A stretch of DNA of 64,000 nucleotides from Streptomyces aureocirculatus. Lineage in GTDB: Bacteria; Actinomycetota; Actinomycetes; Streptomycetales; Streptomycetaceae. Numbering within the stretch: the stretch's first letter is position 1; every line of letters starts with the position of its first letter. The position numbers and the translations under genes were made by a program. This document shows, piece after piece, positions 17,101 through 23,951 of the stretch. The stretch lies in NCBI RefSeq assembly GCF_000720475.1, contig NZ_JOAP01000031.1, positions 23,269 to 87,268 of the forward strand, read 5' to 3'. The notes beneath the pieces were generated by a model, which had not been told where the DNA came from, made no database searches, and worked only from the letters and a program-made list of their open reading frames with translations.

Positions 17101-18373
17101 CCGGTCGTCGAGCCTGCGCACGGGGCTCCGCGCGGCCCGGGCCATGGCGGCCGCCGCACCGGCGGCCGGTGCAGGACCCGGCCGCGAGGCCGGGGACCAT
17201 CTGACCGCCGGGCACCCCGCGTCGGCCGCCCGCGAAGTCGCCACCTGGTGTTACGAGGACGGCGCACTCGACACGCTCGTCCACGCCCTGGAGCTGTGGC
17301 GCGCCACCTCGCTGCCCGGGGCGCCGCCGGGCACACCACCGCAGTTGGCGGAGATCGGCCGGGCCCTGACCGCGTCGGGCAGGGACGCGCTGGTGTATCT
17401 GGTACCGGCGTCGGACTCCGCTGCCGGTCTCGCCCTCGTCGTCACCGACTCCGCCCGTACGTACGCGATTCCGCTGCCCGACCTCATCGACGACACGGGC
17501 CCAGTGCCCGCGTACCTGCGCGACCCGTCGTCGCTCCCCGATCTGTGCGCCTGGGCGGCGCGGGCCGCGATGAGCCCGCTCCTCACCACACTGGCCGACG
17601 CCCGCGCCGGGGGCCTGCCGCGGCTCGTCCTCGTGCCGCTCGGCCGTCTCGGCGCCGTACCCTGGCACGCCGCGTGCCGACACGACACGCGCGACGGCGG
17701 CGAACGGCGCCAGTATGCTCTGGAGCACGCGGAGTTCACGTACGCGGTGTCCGCGCGAGCGCTGTGCGACGAGGTGCGCGGCGGCCGCGTACCGAGGAGG
17801 CGCGTGCCGCTCGACGCGGCTCCGGCGGTGGCGTACGGACCGCAGGACGCGCTGCGCCGGCTGCGTGCCGTTCCACCGGCCGACGGCGGTGTCCTGACGC
17901 TGGCCGGGCCCGCGCACTACCGCGACGGCAGGGGCGGCCCGGAGCTCACGCTGCCCGGGGGCCCGCTGCGCCTCGCGTCCGTCGCCGAGGCGTTGCGGCG
18001 GCGGCGACTTGGCGAGCCCGCCACCGTCCTGGTCACCGACTGCCAGGGCGACGGCCTGGTCCGCGACGACGAGGCGGCGCTGCGCCTGTCCGCCGCACTG
18101 CAATGGGCGGGAGCGTGTACGGTGGTCGCCCCCCTGTGGCCGGTGCGCGACAGCGCGACCTCCGCGCTCCTGTCCCTGACCCATCACTTCCTGCGCACCG
18201 GGGGCACCACACCCGCCACGGCCCTGCGGACCGCCCAGATGTGGATGCTGGACTCCCACCGCCGGCTGCCGTCCGACCTGCGCCCGGGAGTGGCGGACGC
18301 GGTGCGGCACCTGCCCCCGGGCCGTCCCGTCGATCCGGTCGACTGGGCCGCGTACGTCTGCTTCGGGACCTGA
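14132..18373 (+). CDS. TPR-repeat protein with C-terminal CHAT protease domain
   Basis: A 1413-residue cytoplasmic protein. Residues from about 60 to 1070 are a long Ala/Leu-rich helical repeat scaffold with TPR-like units (such as ALANTAAVALRLGDFAEATR). The last ~340 residues form a CHAT (caspase HetF-associated with TPRs) domain: RLVLVPLGRLGAVPWHAA, LVTDCQGDGLVRDDEAALRL with putative nucleophile Cys1304, GACTVVAPLWPVRDSATSAL and the terminal WAAYVCFG. The catalytic His is not in the usual ACHG context; the nearest candidate is His1262 in AGPAHYRD. The repeats probably sense a ligand or partner and the CHAT domain cleaves a target, possibly the adjacent trypsin. Last gene of the operon. Confidence 0.88.
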   Translation: MTGQRRTTRRSRVGRLWRTALSLARASVDGAPEAQAGLLAAVSLLRRSPAVLRRGTAARDLAALTSHLDALGLHATVQVLLDELAAGVLSGTLEVSDDAASRNQLAVTFAGRGRLTAAAHLLARPSSPPGSAEDTALRARALANTAAVALRLGDFAEATRHAREALDALPADTAPGSRIDVRLLALAVRTAAVRAVAVRAVGEDATADALLPDLDAAVREVVRQRGSDHPSSLSALVTLASAESASAGAAGDRERQERATDVLAIAAQKASALMGPEHPQAVSATLAHATAEYETAAGSGSPQRLGNAEALMVAAAERAGALLRETGGAVPRPGPAGGRSGAREATTPARHGSTAAPHGASEPTEAELALTRDQVREAVGLLPSHAPRTPVLLGLLGELSLADHIHGEGAPNDLREAATAFDEAFRAPADSTSWHRWRILHGYAQVLRYETRGRAEITPAIDALRLGHALDVQSALRLRNAHDFRDALDALGSLDEAVKLLTTGLAKLPPGRDDLRTLAVLLLAHCSLRRYETCRAHPGRYPALRLPALLDETVARHVTATAVVPPRTPEATALVETLARLHLERLLLGAATGSSTDPATDPAYSDSVSSETTWESLAARTYGQALVWRETRDEDRAAAVEATLRTVLAAPDALDRLPRGALRAFAWLLHHRGSERSDTTALSLALTLLRHAGRASAEARADAVSRSWLDGLSRLAPGPPPPDHLSTDRRRQLSQRVTWGPGPEPPAPEEFPDWFALAADSVELTAFETDRAADSSWQVPGHARLAAAHEAVLEARWCMRRGDLATTDHYLAEAAGIHATFDSDHPARLETWMLLSRTHLLRDSLARHRGDSPGAHPVPPPTPAQIRHEAARLSGDRRTRLLGEAGVSLLLSGGETRRSEATSLLREAYEVLDADHQGFLRYSYYLGAAECFHVAPGSGRHTREAQLASGIQVLERAATVAEGTDRHGWGNIAFALARAYRARDAALREDRSSSLRTGLRAARAMAAAAPAAGAGPGREAGDHLTAGHPASAAREVATWCYEDGALDTLVHALELWRATSLPGAPPGTPPQLAEIGRALTASGRDALVYLVPASDSAAGLALVVTDSARTYAIPLPDLIDDTGPVPAYLRDPSSLPDLCAWAARAAMSPLLTTLADARAGGLPRLVLVPLGRLGAVPWHAACRHDTRDGGERRQYALEHAEFTYAVSARALCDEVRGGRVPRRRVPLDAAPAVAYGPQDALRRLRAVPPADGGVLTLAGPAHYRDGRGGPELTLPGGPLRLASVAEALRRRRLGEPATVLVTDCQGDGLVRDDEAALRLSAALQWAGACTVVAPLWPVRDSATSALLSLTHHFLRTGGTTPATALRTAQMWMLDSHRRLPSDLRPGVADAVRHLPPGRPVDPVDWAAYVCFGT

Positions 18374-18385
18374 CCGCCGAGTCGA

Positions 18386-19120
18386 TCAGCCCTGCGCGGT
18401 GGGGCGTACCACGATGTCGCCCACGTCGACGTTGGCGGGCTGTTCGACGGCGAAGGCGATGGCGCGGGCGATGGCGTCCGGCGGGATCGCGATCTCGCCC
18501 ATCCGGTCCTGGGTCTGGGCCCTGATCTCCGGGGCCATGGAGTTCGCGAACTCGGAGCGGGTGACGCCGGGCGAGACGACCGTCACGCGCAGGCTGTCGC
18601 CGGCTTCCTGGCGCAGGCCTTCGGAGAGCGTACGCACGGCGTTCTTGGTGGCGGCGTACACCGCCTGGTTCGGCACGATGCGCAGTCCCGCGGTGGAGAC
18701 GGTGTTGACGAAGTGTCCGAAGCCCTGGCGCCGGAAGACGGGGAGGGCGGCGGCGATCCCGTACAGGACGCCCTTGAAGTTGACGTCGATCATCTCCTCC
18801 CAGTCCTCGACGCGCAGGTCGTCGAGCGGGGAGATCGGTCCGACGCCGGCGTTGTTCACCAGGACGTCGAGCCTGCCGAACCGTTCGCAGGCCAGATCGA
18901 CGAGACCGGCCAGGTCGGCGCGGCGCTTGACGTCCGTGCGGACGAAGGCCGCCCGGCCGCCGGACTCCTCGATGCGGGCGGCGAGGGCCGCGAGACGCTC
19001 GGGGCGGCGGGCCCCGAGGACGACCTTGGCCCCGCGCTCGGCGAGCAGCAGTGCGGTGGCTTCACCGATCCCGCTGCTCGCGCCGGTGATGGCCACTACT
19101 TTGCCGTCGATTTCCGACAC
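18386..19120 (-). CDS. Short-chain dehydrogenase/reductase
   Basis: A 244-residue classical SDR. It has the nucleotide-binding TGASSGIGEA near residue 13, the NNAG segment, the catalytic Ser in VNTVSTAG and the Tyr-x-x-x-Lys in YAATK. The fingerprint resembles NADP-dependent oxidoreductases of the YdfG type. The start is GTG 19120, with GAGGAAC upstream. It converges on the CHAT gene with 12 nt between stops and appears monocistronic. Substrate unknown. Confidence 0.92.
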   Translation of the reverse strand: MSEIDGKVVAITGASSGIGEATALLLAERGAKVVLGARRPERLAALAARIEESGGRAAFVRTDVKRRADLAGLVDLACERFGRLDVLVNNAGVGPISPLDDLRVEDWEEMIDVNFKGVLYGIAAALPVFRRQGFGHFVNTVSTAGLRIVPNQAVYAATKNAVRTLSEGLRQEAGDSLRVTVVSPGVTRSEFANSMAPEIRAQTQDRMGEIAIPPDAIARAIAFAVEQPANVDVGDIVVRPTAQG

Positions 19121-19284
19121 GGTGTTCCTCGTTCCCCTGCGTGACGCGTGGCCGAGGCTTCACGTTGCCCGACGGCGCCGTCCTCTTGGATGCGGCGACT
19201 GTACGAGTTGGAGTCCGCTCGAAGGCAAGTGCGGCTGCTGCGCTGTTCCGGGGCCGCCCCGCAGGTGCGGGGCCACCCCGCGGT

Positions 19285-19701
19285 CTACTTGCCGATCGGT
19301 GAGATCGCGATGCAGCCGGCGATGACGTTCTCGCCGGAGGCCTCCTTGATGACCTTGCCCTTGTAGACCACCTTGCAGGTGAGGTCGGCGCCGGTCGGGT
19401 CCATCGAGATCGGGACGACGGTGGGCGGCATGATGCCGCGCAGCGTCACCGTCTTCTTCCACGGCAGCTTCGGGTCGGCCTCCTTCTCCAGCTTCGGCTT
19501 GGTCGCGGAACCCTCACCGGCGGAGAACTCGATCTCGTCGACATTCTTGCCGGAGACCTCGTAGGTCACCTCGTACTTCTCGTTGACGGCCTTGTCGACC
19601 GCGTCGACGGCCTTCTCCTCGGCCTCGGAGCAGGCGCCGAGGGTCAGCGCGAGTCCGGCGGCAGCGAGGGTGCACACGGCGGTGCGGATGCGTCTGTTCA
19701 T
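19285..19701 (-). CDS. MmpS-like lipoprotein
   Basis: A 138-residue exported lipoprotein with signal peptide and lipobox ALTLGAC (Cys24). After an acidic helix (SEAEEKAVDAVDKAVNEKY) comes an Ig-like beta domain with TYEVSGKNVDEIEFSAG and the LPWKKTV strand, the pattern of MmpS-type transport accessory proteins. Two Cys (in LTCKV and AGCIA) could form a disulfide outside. I chose ATG 19701; TTG 19713 is possible. There is no Shine-Dalgarno near either, and an 11-bp direct repeat lies 14 nt upstream. No MmpL-type transporter is nearby. Confidence 0.8.
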   Translation of the reverse strand: MNRRIRTAVCTLAAAGLALTLGACSEAEEKAVDAVDKAVNEKYEVTYEVSGKNVDEIEFSAGEGSATKPKLEKEADPKLPWKKTVTLRGIMPPTVVPISMDPTGADLTCKVVYKGKVIKEASGENVIAGCIAISPIGK

Positions 19702-19715
19702 GGCGGCAGACAACA

Positions 19716-19735
19716 GTAAAGGTCACGTAAAGTCA
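19716..19735. promoter_or_regulatory. Direct repeat just upstream of the MmpS-like gene
   Basis: GTAAAGGTCAC is followed immediately by GTAAAGTCA, an 11-bp period. The site begins 14 bp upstream of ATG 19701 and overlaps any promoter or leader. An 11-bp direct-repeat spacing is typical of OmpR-type regulator sites, but the half-site is not a PhoP box. Confidence 0.35.
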
Positions 19736-19771
19736 ATTTGCCGCGTGCCATCGCCGCAGTTCAGGGGGTCC

Positions 19772-19797
19772 ACAAGAGCGTGTAGACAAGAGCGTGT
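19772..19797. repeat. 14-bp period direct repeat
   Basis: ACAAGAGCGTGT occurs at 19772-19783 and again at 19786-19797, in the gap between the divergent MmpS-like and LuxR genes. Confidence 0.5.
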
Positions 19798-19885
19798 GTC
19801 GGCGGGGCTGTTGAATTTTTTTCGCTGTCACGGCACCCGGCGAATCCGTTAGTGCCCGTGGCCGCTCCTTGCCATACTTCTTTTC

Positions 19886-20917
19886 ATGGCGATCGGGGTG
19901 GAGCGGGCCGTCAGCGGGATCAGAGGGGCGGGCGGCGGGGCCGCCGACGTACAGGAGTTGGGGCACGAGCTCTCCCGCGCGCTGAGCGGACTGGTGCCGC
20001 ACGACGGCTACATGCTCGCCGGGCTCGACCCCCTCAGCCAGGTCAGTTGCTTCCTGAGCGGCGAACACACGTACAGCTACCCGTCGTTGCGCCATGTCCT
20101 GCTCGGCGAATTCGAGGTGAGCGACCGCCACCCGTTCACGGATCTGTGGCACGGCGCCTCTCAGGTGGGTGTCCTCGGCTCCGGCGTACGGGAGGAGCGG
20201 AACAGCCTGCGCCTGAACGAGGTCATGGCACCGCAGGGCTTCGGCAGTGAGTTGCGCATCGCACTGGTCGCCGGCGGGCTGATGTGGGGGACGCTGGCGC
20301 TGCTCCGCGAGCGCGGCCGGGCGTGCTTCACCGCCGCGGAGGCCGTGCACGCGCAGTGCCTGGTGGCGCCGCTCGCCCATGCCCTGCGGCGGTTCGTCGC
20401 CCGGCGGCCCCCTCGTCCGCTGCGCTCCGCCCGGCCGCCCGCCGTCATCGTCGTCGACGGTGCCGACCGCATCCGCTCCGCGACCCCGGGCAGCGCCTAC
20501 TGGCTCCGCGCCTGCCTGCCCGGCTTCCTCGGCACGGACGACATCCTGCCCATCACGTACTGGCACAGCACGTTCATGGCCCGCAGCCTCAAAGGTCCCG
20601 TGGTGAACCGCGTGCCGCATCCGGACGGCTGGATCGAGACACGGGCACAGCCCCTCGCCGGCGCGGCAGCGGGCGAGTTGGCCATCACCATCCAGCCCGC
20701 CACCACCCGCACCCTGCTGCCCGCGCTCACCGCCTGGTACGGCGTCACGCCCCGCGAGGCCGCCGTCCTGCACGAAGCCGTGGAAGGTCTCCCCGGCAAG
20801 CAGATCGCCCGCCGCCTCGATGTGTCCCCGCACACGGTCAACGACCACCTCAAGGCCCTCTACCGCAAGTTCGGCGTCTCGGCCCGCGAGGAACTCCTGG
20901 CCGCCCTCGCCCACTGA
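19886..20917 (+). CDS. LuxR-family transcriptional regulator
   Basis: A 343-residue protein. The C-terminal ~65 residues are a LuxR/GerE helix-turn-helix: LTAWYGVTPREAAVLHEAVE, then KQIARRLDVSPHTVNDHLKA. The N-terminal ~270 residues look like a GAF-like sensor (LSRALSGLVPHDGYMLAGLD). There is no receiver domain, so it is not a two-component regulator. ATG 19886 is used. Its 3' end overlaps the convergent ANTAR gene by 58 nt. Target genes unknown. Confidence 0.9.
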   Translation: MAIGVERAVSGIRGAGGGAADVQELGHELSRALSGLVPHDGYMLAGLDPLSQVSCFLSGEHTYSYPSLRHVLLGEFEVSDRHPFTDLWHGASQVGVLGSGVREERNSLRLNEVMAPQGFGSELRIALVAGGLMWGTLALLRERGRACFTAAEAVHAQCLVAPLAHALRRFVARRPPRPLRSARPPAVIVVDGADRIRSATPGSAYWLRACLPGFLGTDDILPITYWHSTFMARSLKGPVVNRVPHPDGWIETRAQPLAGAAAGELAITIQPATTRTLLPALTAWYGVTPREAAVLHEAVEGLPGKQIARRLDVSPHTVNDHLKALYRKFGVSAREELLAALAH

Positions 20918-21312
20918 CGGCTCCGGCTCCTCGTCGTCGCGGCAGGAGCGGGGCGAGCCCGTGCATGTGCGGGCGGCGCGGCGGGGACGACCTCGCATGT
21001 CCTGCCGCGCAGGTGGAGCTGCCGCTGCAGTTCCTTGCTCAGGGCGGGCGGCAGTCGGCGCGTGTGCGCCCAGTCGACTACCTGGTCCGCCACGGTCCGC
21101 AGTTTCGTGTTCGTACGCATGGACATGCCGCGCAGCACGTCGAAGGCTTCGGACGGCGTCAACTGCCCCACCGCGATGACGACCCCCATGGCCCGGTCGA
21201 TCGCCGCGTGCGAGGCGACCGCGTGTCTGAGCTGCGCGATTTCTTTTCTCAGAGCCTCGCCCTCGGCCGCGGTGCCCGCGCGGCGGGGTCGAGTGTCGGC
21301 GGGGCAGGACAC
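20860..21312 (-). CDS. ANTAR-domain RNA-binding regulator
   Basis: A 150-residue protein. After a short coiled-coil helix (EALRKEIAQLRHAVASHAAI) comes an ANTAR domain: DRAMGVVIAVGQLTPSEAFD followed by VLRGMSMRTNTKLRTVADQV. ANTAR domains bind dual-hairpin RNA and act as antiterminators. I chose GTG 21312 because GGAGG lies 6 nt before it; the frame continues upstream to 21372 without such a site. The last ~20 residues are Arg/Ser-rich and overlap the end of the LuxR gene on the other strand, so the C-terminal tail may be non-essential. No sensor domain is attached. Confidence 0.8.
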   Translation of the reverse strand: MSCPADTRPRRAGTAAEGEALRKEIAQLRHAVASHAAIDRAMGVVIAVGQLTPSEAFDVLRGMSMRTNTKLRTVADQVVDWAHTRRLPPALSKELQRQLHLRGRTCEVVPAAPPAHARARPAPAATTRSRSRQWARAARSSSRAETPNLR

Positions 21313-21519
21313 GACAGGCCTCCGATCAGTGACGGCGGAACCCTTCCTTCCTCCGTCAGGCTCGCTTTCCACCGCGACCGGCGCAACCCCGCCCAGGGCC
21401 CGGGCGCAGGGGATTCAGGCACTCGGCGTAGGGGGTCCGGCGGGGCCCGGCCGAGGAGGGACCGGTGGAATCCGAATGAGCCACTTGCCTCCCGCGTCGG
21501 CAGACCTCAGCATCGAGCC

Positions 21520-22107
21520 ATGTCCAAGCGGAGTGATCTGTCGGTGGTCGGGCGGGACGAGGCTTCGGATCGACCGGTGAGCGACGCCACGGCCGCCGAA
21601 GGCGTCCGCGTCCCCGGGGTCCGTGTCACGGCTATGCGCCCCGAGCACGCCGACGCCGTGCTCGCGATCTACCGGCACGGCATCGACGGGCAGAACGCCA
21701 CGTTCGAGACCGCCGTCCCGACCTGGGAGGCCTTCGACTCGACAAAGCTGCCGGAGCATCGCCTCGTCGCCCTCGACGACGACGGGCGGGTCCTCGGCTG
21801 GGCCGCGGTGGCACGGGTCTCCGACCGGTGCGCGTACGCGGGCGTCGTCGAGCACTCCGTGTACGTCCACCCCGGCGCCCGCGGCCGCCACGTCGGCCTC
21901 GCCCTGCTCACCGCACTGATCACGGCCACCGAGGAGGCGGGAATCTGGACCGTCCAGTCCGGCGTCTTCCCGGAGAACACCGCCAGCCTGTCCCTGCACC
22001 GACGGGCCGGGTTCCGGGTCATCGGCACCCGGCGGCGCGTCGGCCGCCACCACGGCCGCTGGCGGGACGTCATCCTGCTGGAACGCCGCAGCCCGGTCAT
22101 CGACTGA
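21520..22107 (+). CDS. GNAT acetyltransferase, phosphinothricin acetyltransferase-like
   Basis: A 195-residue enzyme. After a variable 35-residue N-terminus the GNAT fold begins (VTAMRPEHADAVLAIYRHGI), with the acetyl-CoA loop at VHPGARGRHVGLALL and the closing SLHRRAGFRVIGTRRRVGRH. The pattern FETAVPTWEAF and the final RWRDVILLER match the Pat/Bar/MnaT subgroup, which N-acetylates phosphinothricin, methionine sulfoximine or related amino acids. ATG 21520 lacks a strong ribosome site; ATG 21634 would truncate the fold. Its substrate is unproved. Confidence 0.85.
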   Translation: MSKRSDLSVVGRDEASDRPVSDATAAEGVRVPGVRVTAMRPEHADAVLAIYRHGIDGQNATFETAVPTWEAFDSTKLPEHRLVALDDDGRVLGWAAVARVSDRCAYAGVVEHSVYVHPGARGRHVGLALLTALITATEEAGIWTVQSGVFPENTASLSLHRRAGFRVIGTRRRVGRHHGRWRDVILLERRSPVID

Positions 22108-22670
22108 CCGCCGCGGTCGTGACGTCGGCCGGACGGCACGACCGGCCGTGGGCTGGGTGTACGACCGCCCCGCTCACAGGCGCGCGACAGGTCCGGCGCG
22201 CGCTCGTCCCCGTCGGACTTCTGAGTGCGGTCGCCGCCGTGAGAACCCGGGAACCGGCGGCGACCGCCGATGCCGGGGCGGGACCTCCCCTTTCGCCGCT
22301 CCGGCGTGGTCCGCCCTTCCTGGCGAGCCAGGGATGCGCGGGAGTACCCCCTGGCACATCGGACCGGGAAGGGCGGGGGCCGGAGCCGCGTGTGTCCGCT
22401 GCGGCGCGAGTCTCCGACCGGCCTGGTGTGAGTGCTGTGACTCGCGATCTCAAGGTCCAGGAGATCCGGCCAAGACAGTGCTGCCTGGTCTGTGACGGAG
22501 CGTAGACCGATTGGTCACGCGGCGACAAGCCTTGGGCCAAGCCGACAAAGTCTTGGGCCAAGCCGACAAGTCTTGGGCCAAGCCGACAAGTCCGGTGCCG
22601 AGCGTGACCCCGTCGGCGGCCGCGGCGGCGCTGACGCGCTGCCATGCGGTGGCGCGGTGGTCGCTGTTCA
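22108..22670. other. 563-bp region without a supported gene
   Basis: Neither strand gives a frame with recognisable domain content. The only structured element is a 20-bp tandem repeat at 22523-22590. The region separates the GNAT gene from the convergent GAF-ANTAR gene. Confidence 0.6.
22523..22590. repeat. 20-bp tandem repeat, about 3.5 copies
   Basis: Units of GACAAGTCTTGGGCCAAGCC begin at about 22523, 22543, 22564 and 22584 (the last partial). Each contains the near-palindrome CTTGGGCCAAG. The array is iteron-like but there is no replication gene nearby. Confidence 0.75.
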
Positions 22671-23399
22671 TCACGGGTGCTGGATGGCGGCGGTGTCGAA
22701 CGAGCCGTCGATGAGCTGCTGACACAGTCCGGTCAGGACGAGGTGGCGGGCGCGGGCGTGCCGGCGCAGGGCGTCGAACGCCCTGCCGGGGTCGGTCTGC
22801 CAGCGTTCGGCGAGGATGCCCTTGGCCTGCTCGATGACGATGCGGCTGGACAGGGCGGCCTGGAGCTGGGCGCGTTCGACATTGCCGTGCACGATGGTGC
22901 GGTGCTGCAGGATGGCGATGGTCGCCACGTCGGCGAGCGCCTGCGTCACCCGTGCGTCGGTGTCACTGAGCTTCTGGTCCCGGGTGTCGAAGAGGTTCAG
23001 CGCACCCACGATCTGGCGGCGCAGACGCATGGGCAGGGCGTGCGTGGTGGCGAAGCCCGCCTTGCGCGCGCGCTCGGCGAACCGCGGGAACGCCGCGGTC
23101 TGCACGGGGGACCCGAGGCTGATGTTGAGCCGTGCGCAGCCACTGCGGTGGCACTCCACGCAGGGGCCCTGGTCGGTCTGGACGGCGAAGAGTTCCAGAA
23201 GTCGCGTCTGCTCGTCGGAGGCCGCGACCAACTGCAGGTCACCGTTGGGGGCGGCGAGCATGACACCCACGGCCGACACGTCGAGCAGAGCGTCGCAGCG
23301 CTCGCACAACTGATGCAGAAATTCGATCAGGTCGAAGTCTTCGACCAGCGTGTCCACGGAGTCCACCATGGCTGCCAGCAGTTGTTCCTCACGCGTCAT
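22671..23399 (-). CDS. GAF-ANTAR antiterminator
   Basis: A 242-residue regulator. A GAF sensor domain occupies about residues 20-160 (DFDLIEFLHQLCERCDALLD, DQGPCVECHRSG, MRLRRQIVGALNLFD). A C-terminal ANTAR domain follows (SSRIVIEQAKGILAERWQTD, then RRHARARHLVL). The signal sensed by GAF should control RNA binding and antitermination. ATG 23399 follows AAGGG. It lies 4 nt after the stop of a broken paralogue on the same strand, so the pair was probably one operon. Confidence 0.9.
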   Translation of the reverse strand: MTREEQLLAAMVDSVDTLVEDFDLIEFLHQLCERCDALLDVSAVGVMLAAPNGDLQLVAASDEQTRLLELFAVQTDQGPCVECHRSGCARLNISLGSPVQTAAFPRFAERARKAGFATTHALPMRLRRQIVGALNLFDTRDQKLSDTDARVTQALADVATIAILQHRTIVHGNVERAQLQAALSSRIVIEQAKGILAERWQTDPGRAFDALRRHARARHLVLTGLCQQLIDGSFDTAAIQHP

Positions 23400-23403
23400 G
23401 CCC

Positions 23404-23900
23404 TTAAGTCCCTTCGCCGGCAGCCGTGTCCGGCTCGTCTTCATCATGCCGAAAGCTCCGTCGCCGGGACACCACGTCCTCGGCGACATCCACCACGGAG
23501 CAGCCGTGGCGGAAGGCGTGGGCCCGCAGCCGCAGGAGCGCCTGTGCCAGGGACACTCCGGCCTGCGCACTGACCACGCCGGCGGCCTGGTGGACGGCCG
23601 CCCGGTAGAAGAAGGAGCCGTCGTCGCCCGCGGGGAACGTGTCCCGCTGCGGACTGCCCTCCATGAGGGCGGCGGTCAGCGCGTTGGCCACCAGTCGGCG
23701 TCGGTCAACGTGCCCTCCGTGAGGTCGACGGGCACCCGTGCGAGGTCCGGCTCCAGGACGGGCACACAGGTCACGGCCACCTCCGGTCCCGGCCCCTCGC
23801 CCAGGGTGAACTGCGGGTCCTCGAGCCGCGCGCTGGGTCCGGCGGAGCACCACCGGCAACTCGACCGCACAGCCGCGCCGGTGCGCGCCGATCAGGGCCC
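23404..23900 (-). pseudogene. Broken GAF-ANTAR gene
   Basis: The C-terminal ANTAR part is intact in one frame (VANALTAALMEG, then RAAVHQAAGVVSAQAGVSLA, ending TAAGEGT). The GAF signature is in a different frame upstream: LEDPQFTLGEGPGPEVAVTC, then VPVLEPDLARVPVDL, ending at a stop near 23676. In intact relatives about 80-100 GAF residues separate these parts, so there has been both a frameshift and a deletion near 23690-23720. No clear start remains. The gene directly precedes the intact GAF-ANTAR gene. Sequencing error could explain the frameshift but not the missing segment. Confidence 0.6.
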
Positions 23901-23951
23901 GCCGCCCGCGGCGGGCCGTGTGCCGTGCGGGCACCGCTGTGTTCGCAGCCC

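Noticed and set aside
22523..22590. Plasmid or chromosomal origin from iteron-like repeats
   Set aside because: No replication initiator, DnaA boxes or partition genes are present.
22450..22725. A 91-codon minus-strand frame across the 20-bp repeat
   Set aside because: Its only regularity is the translated repeat. It has no domain, no ribosome site and overlaps the end of the GAF-ANTAR gene.
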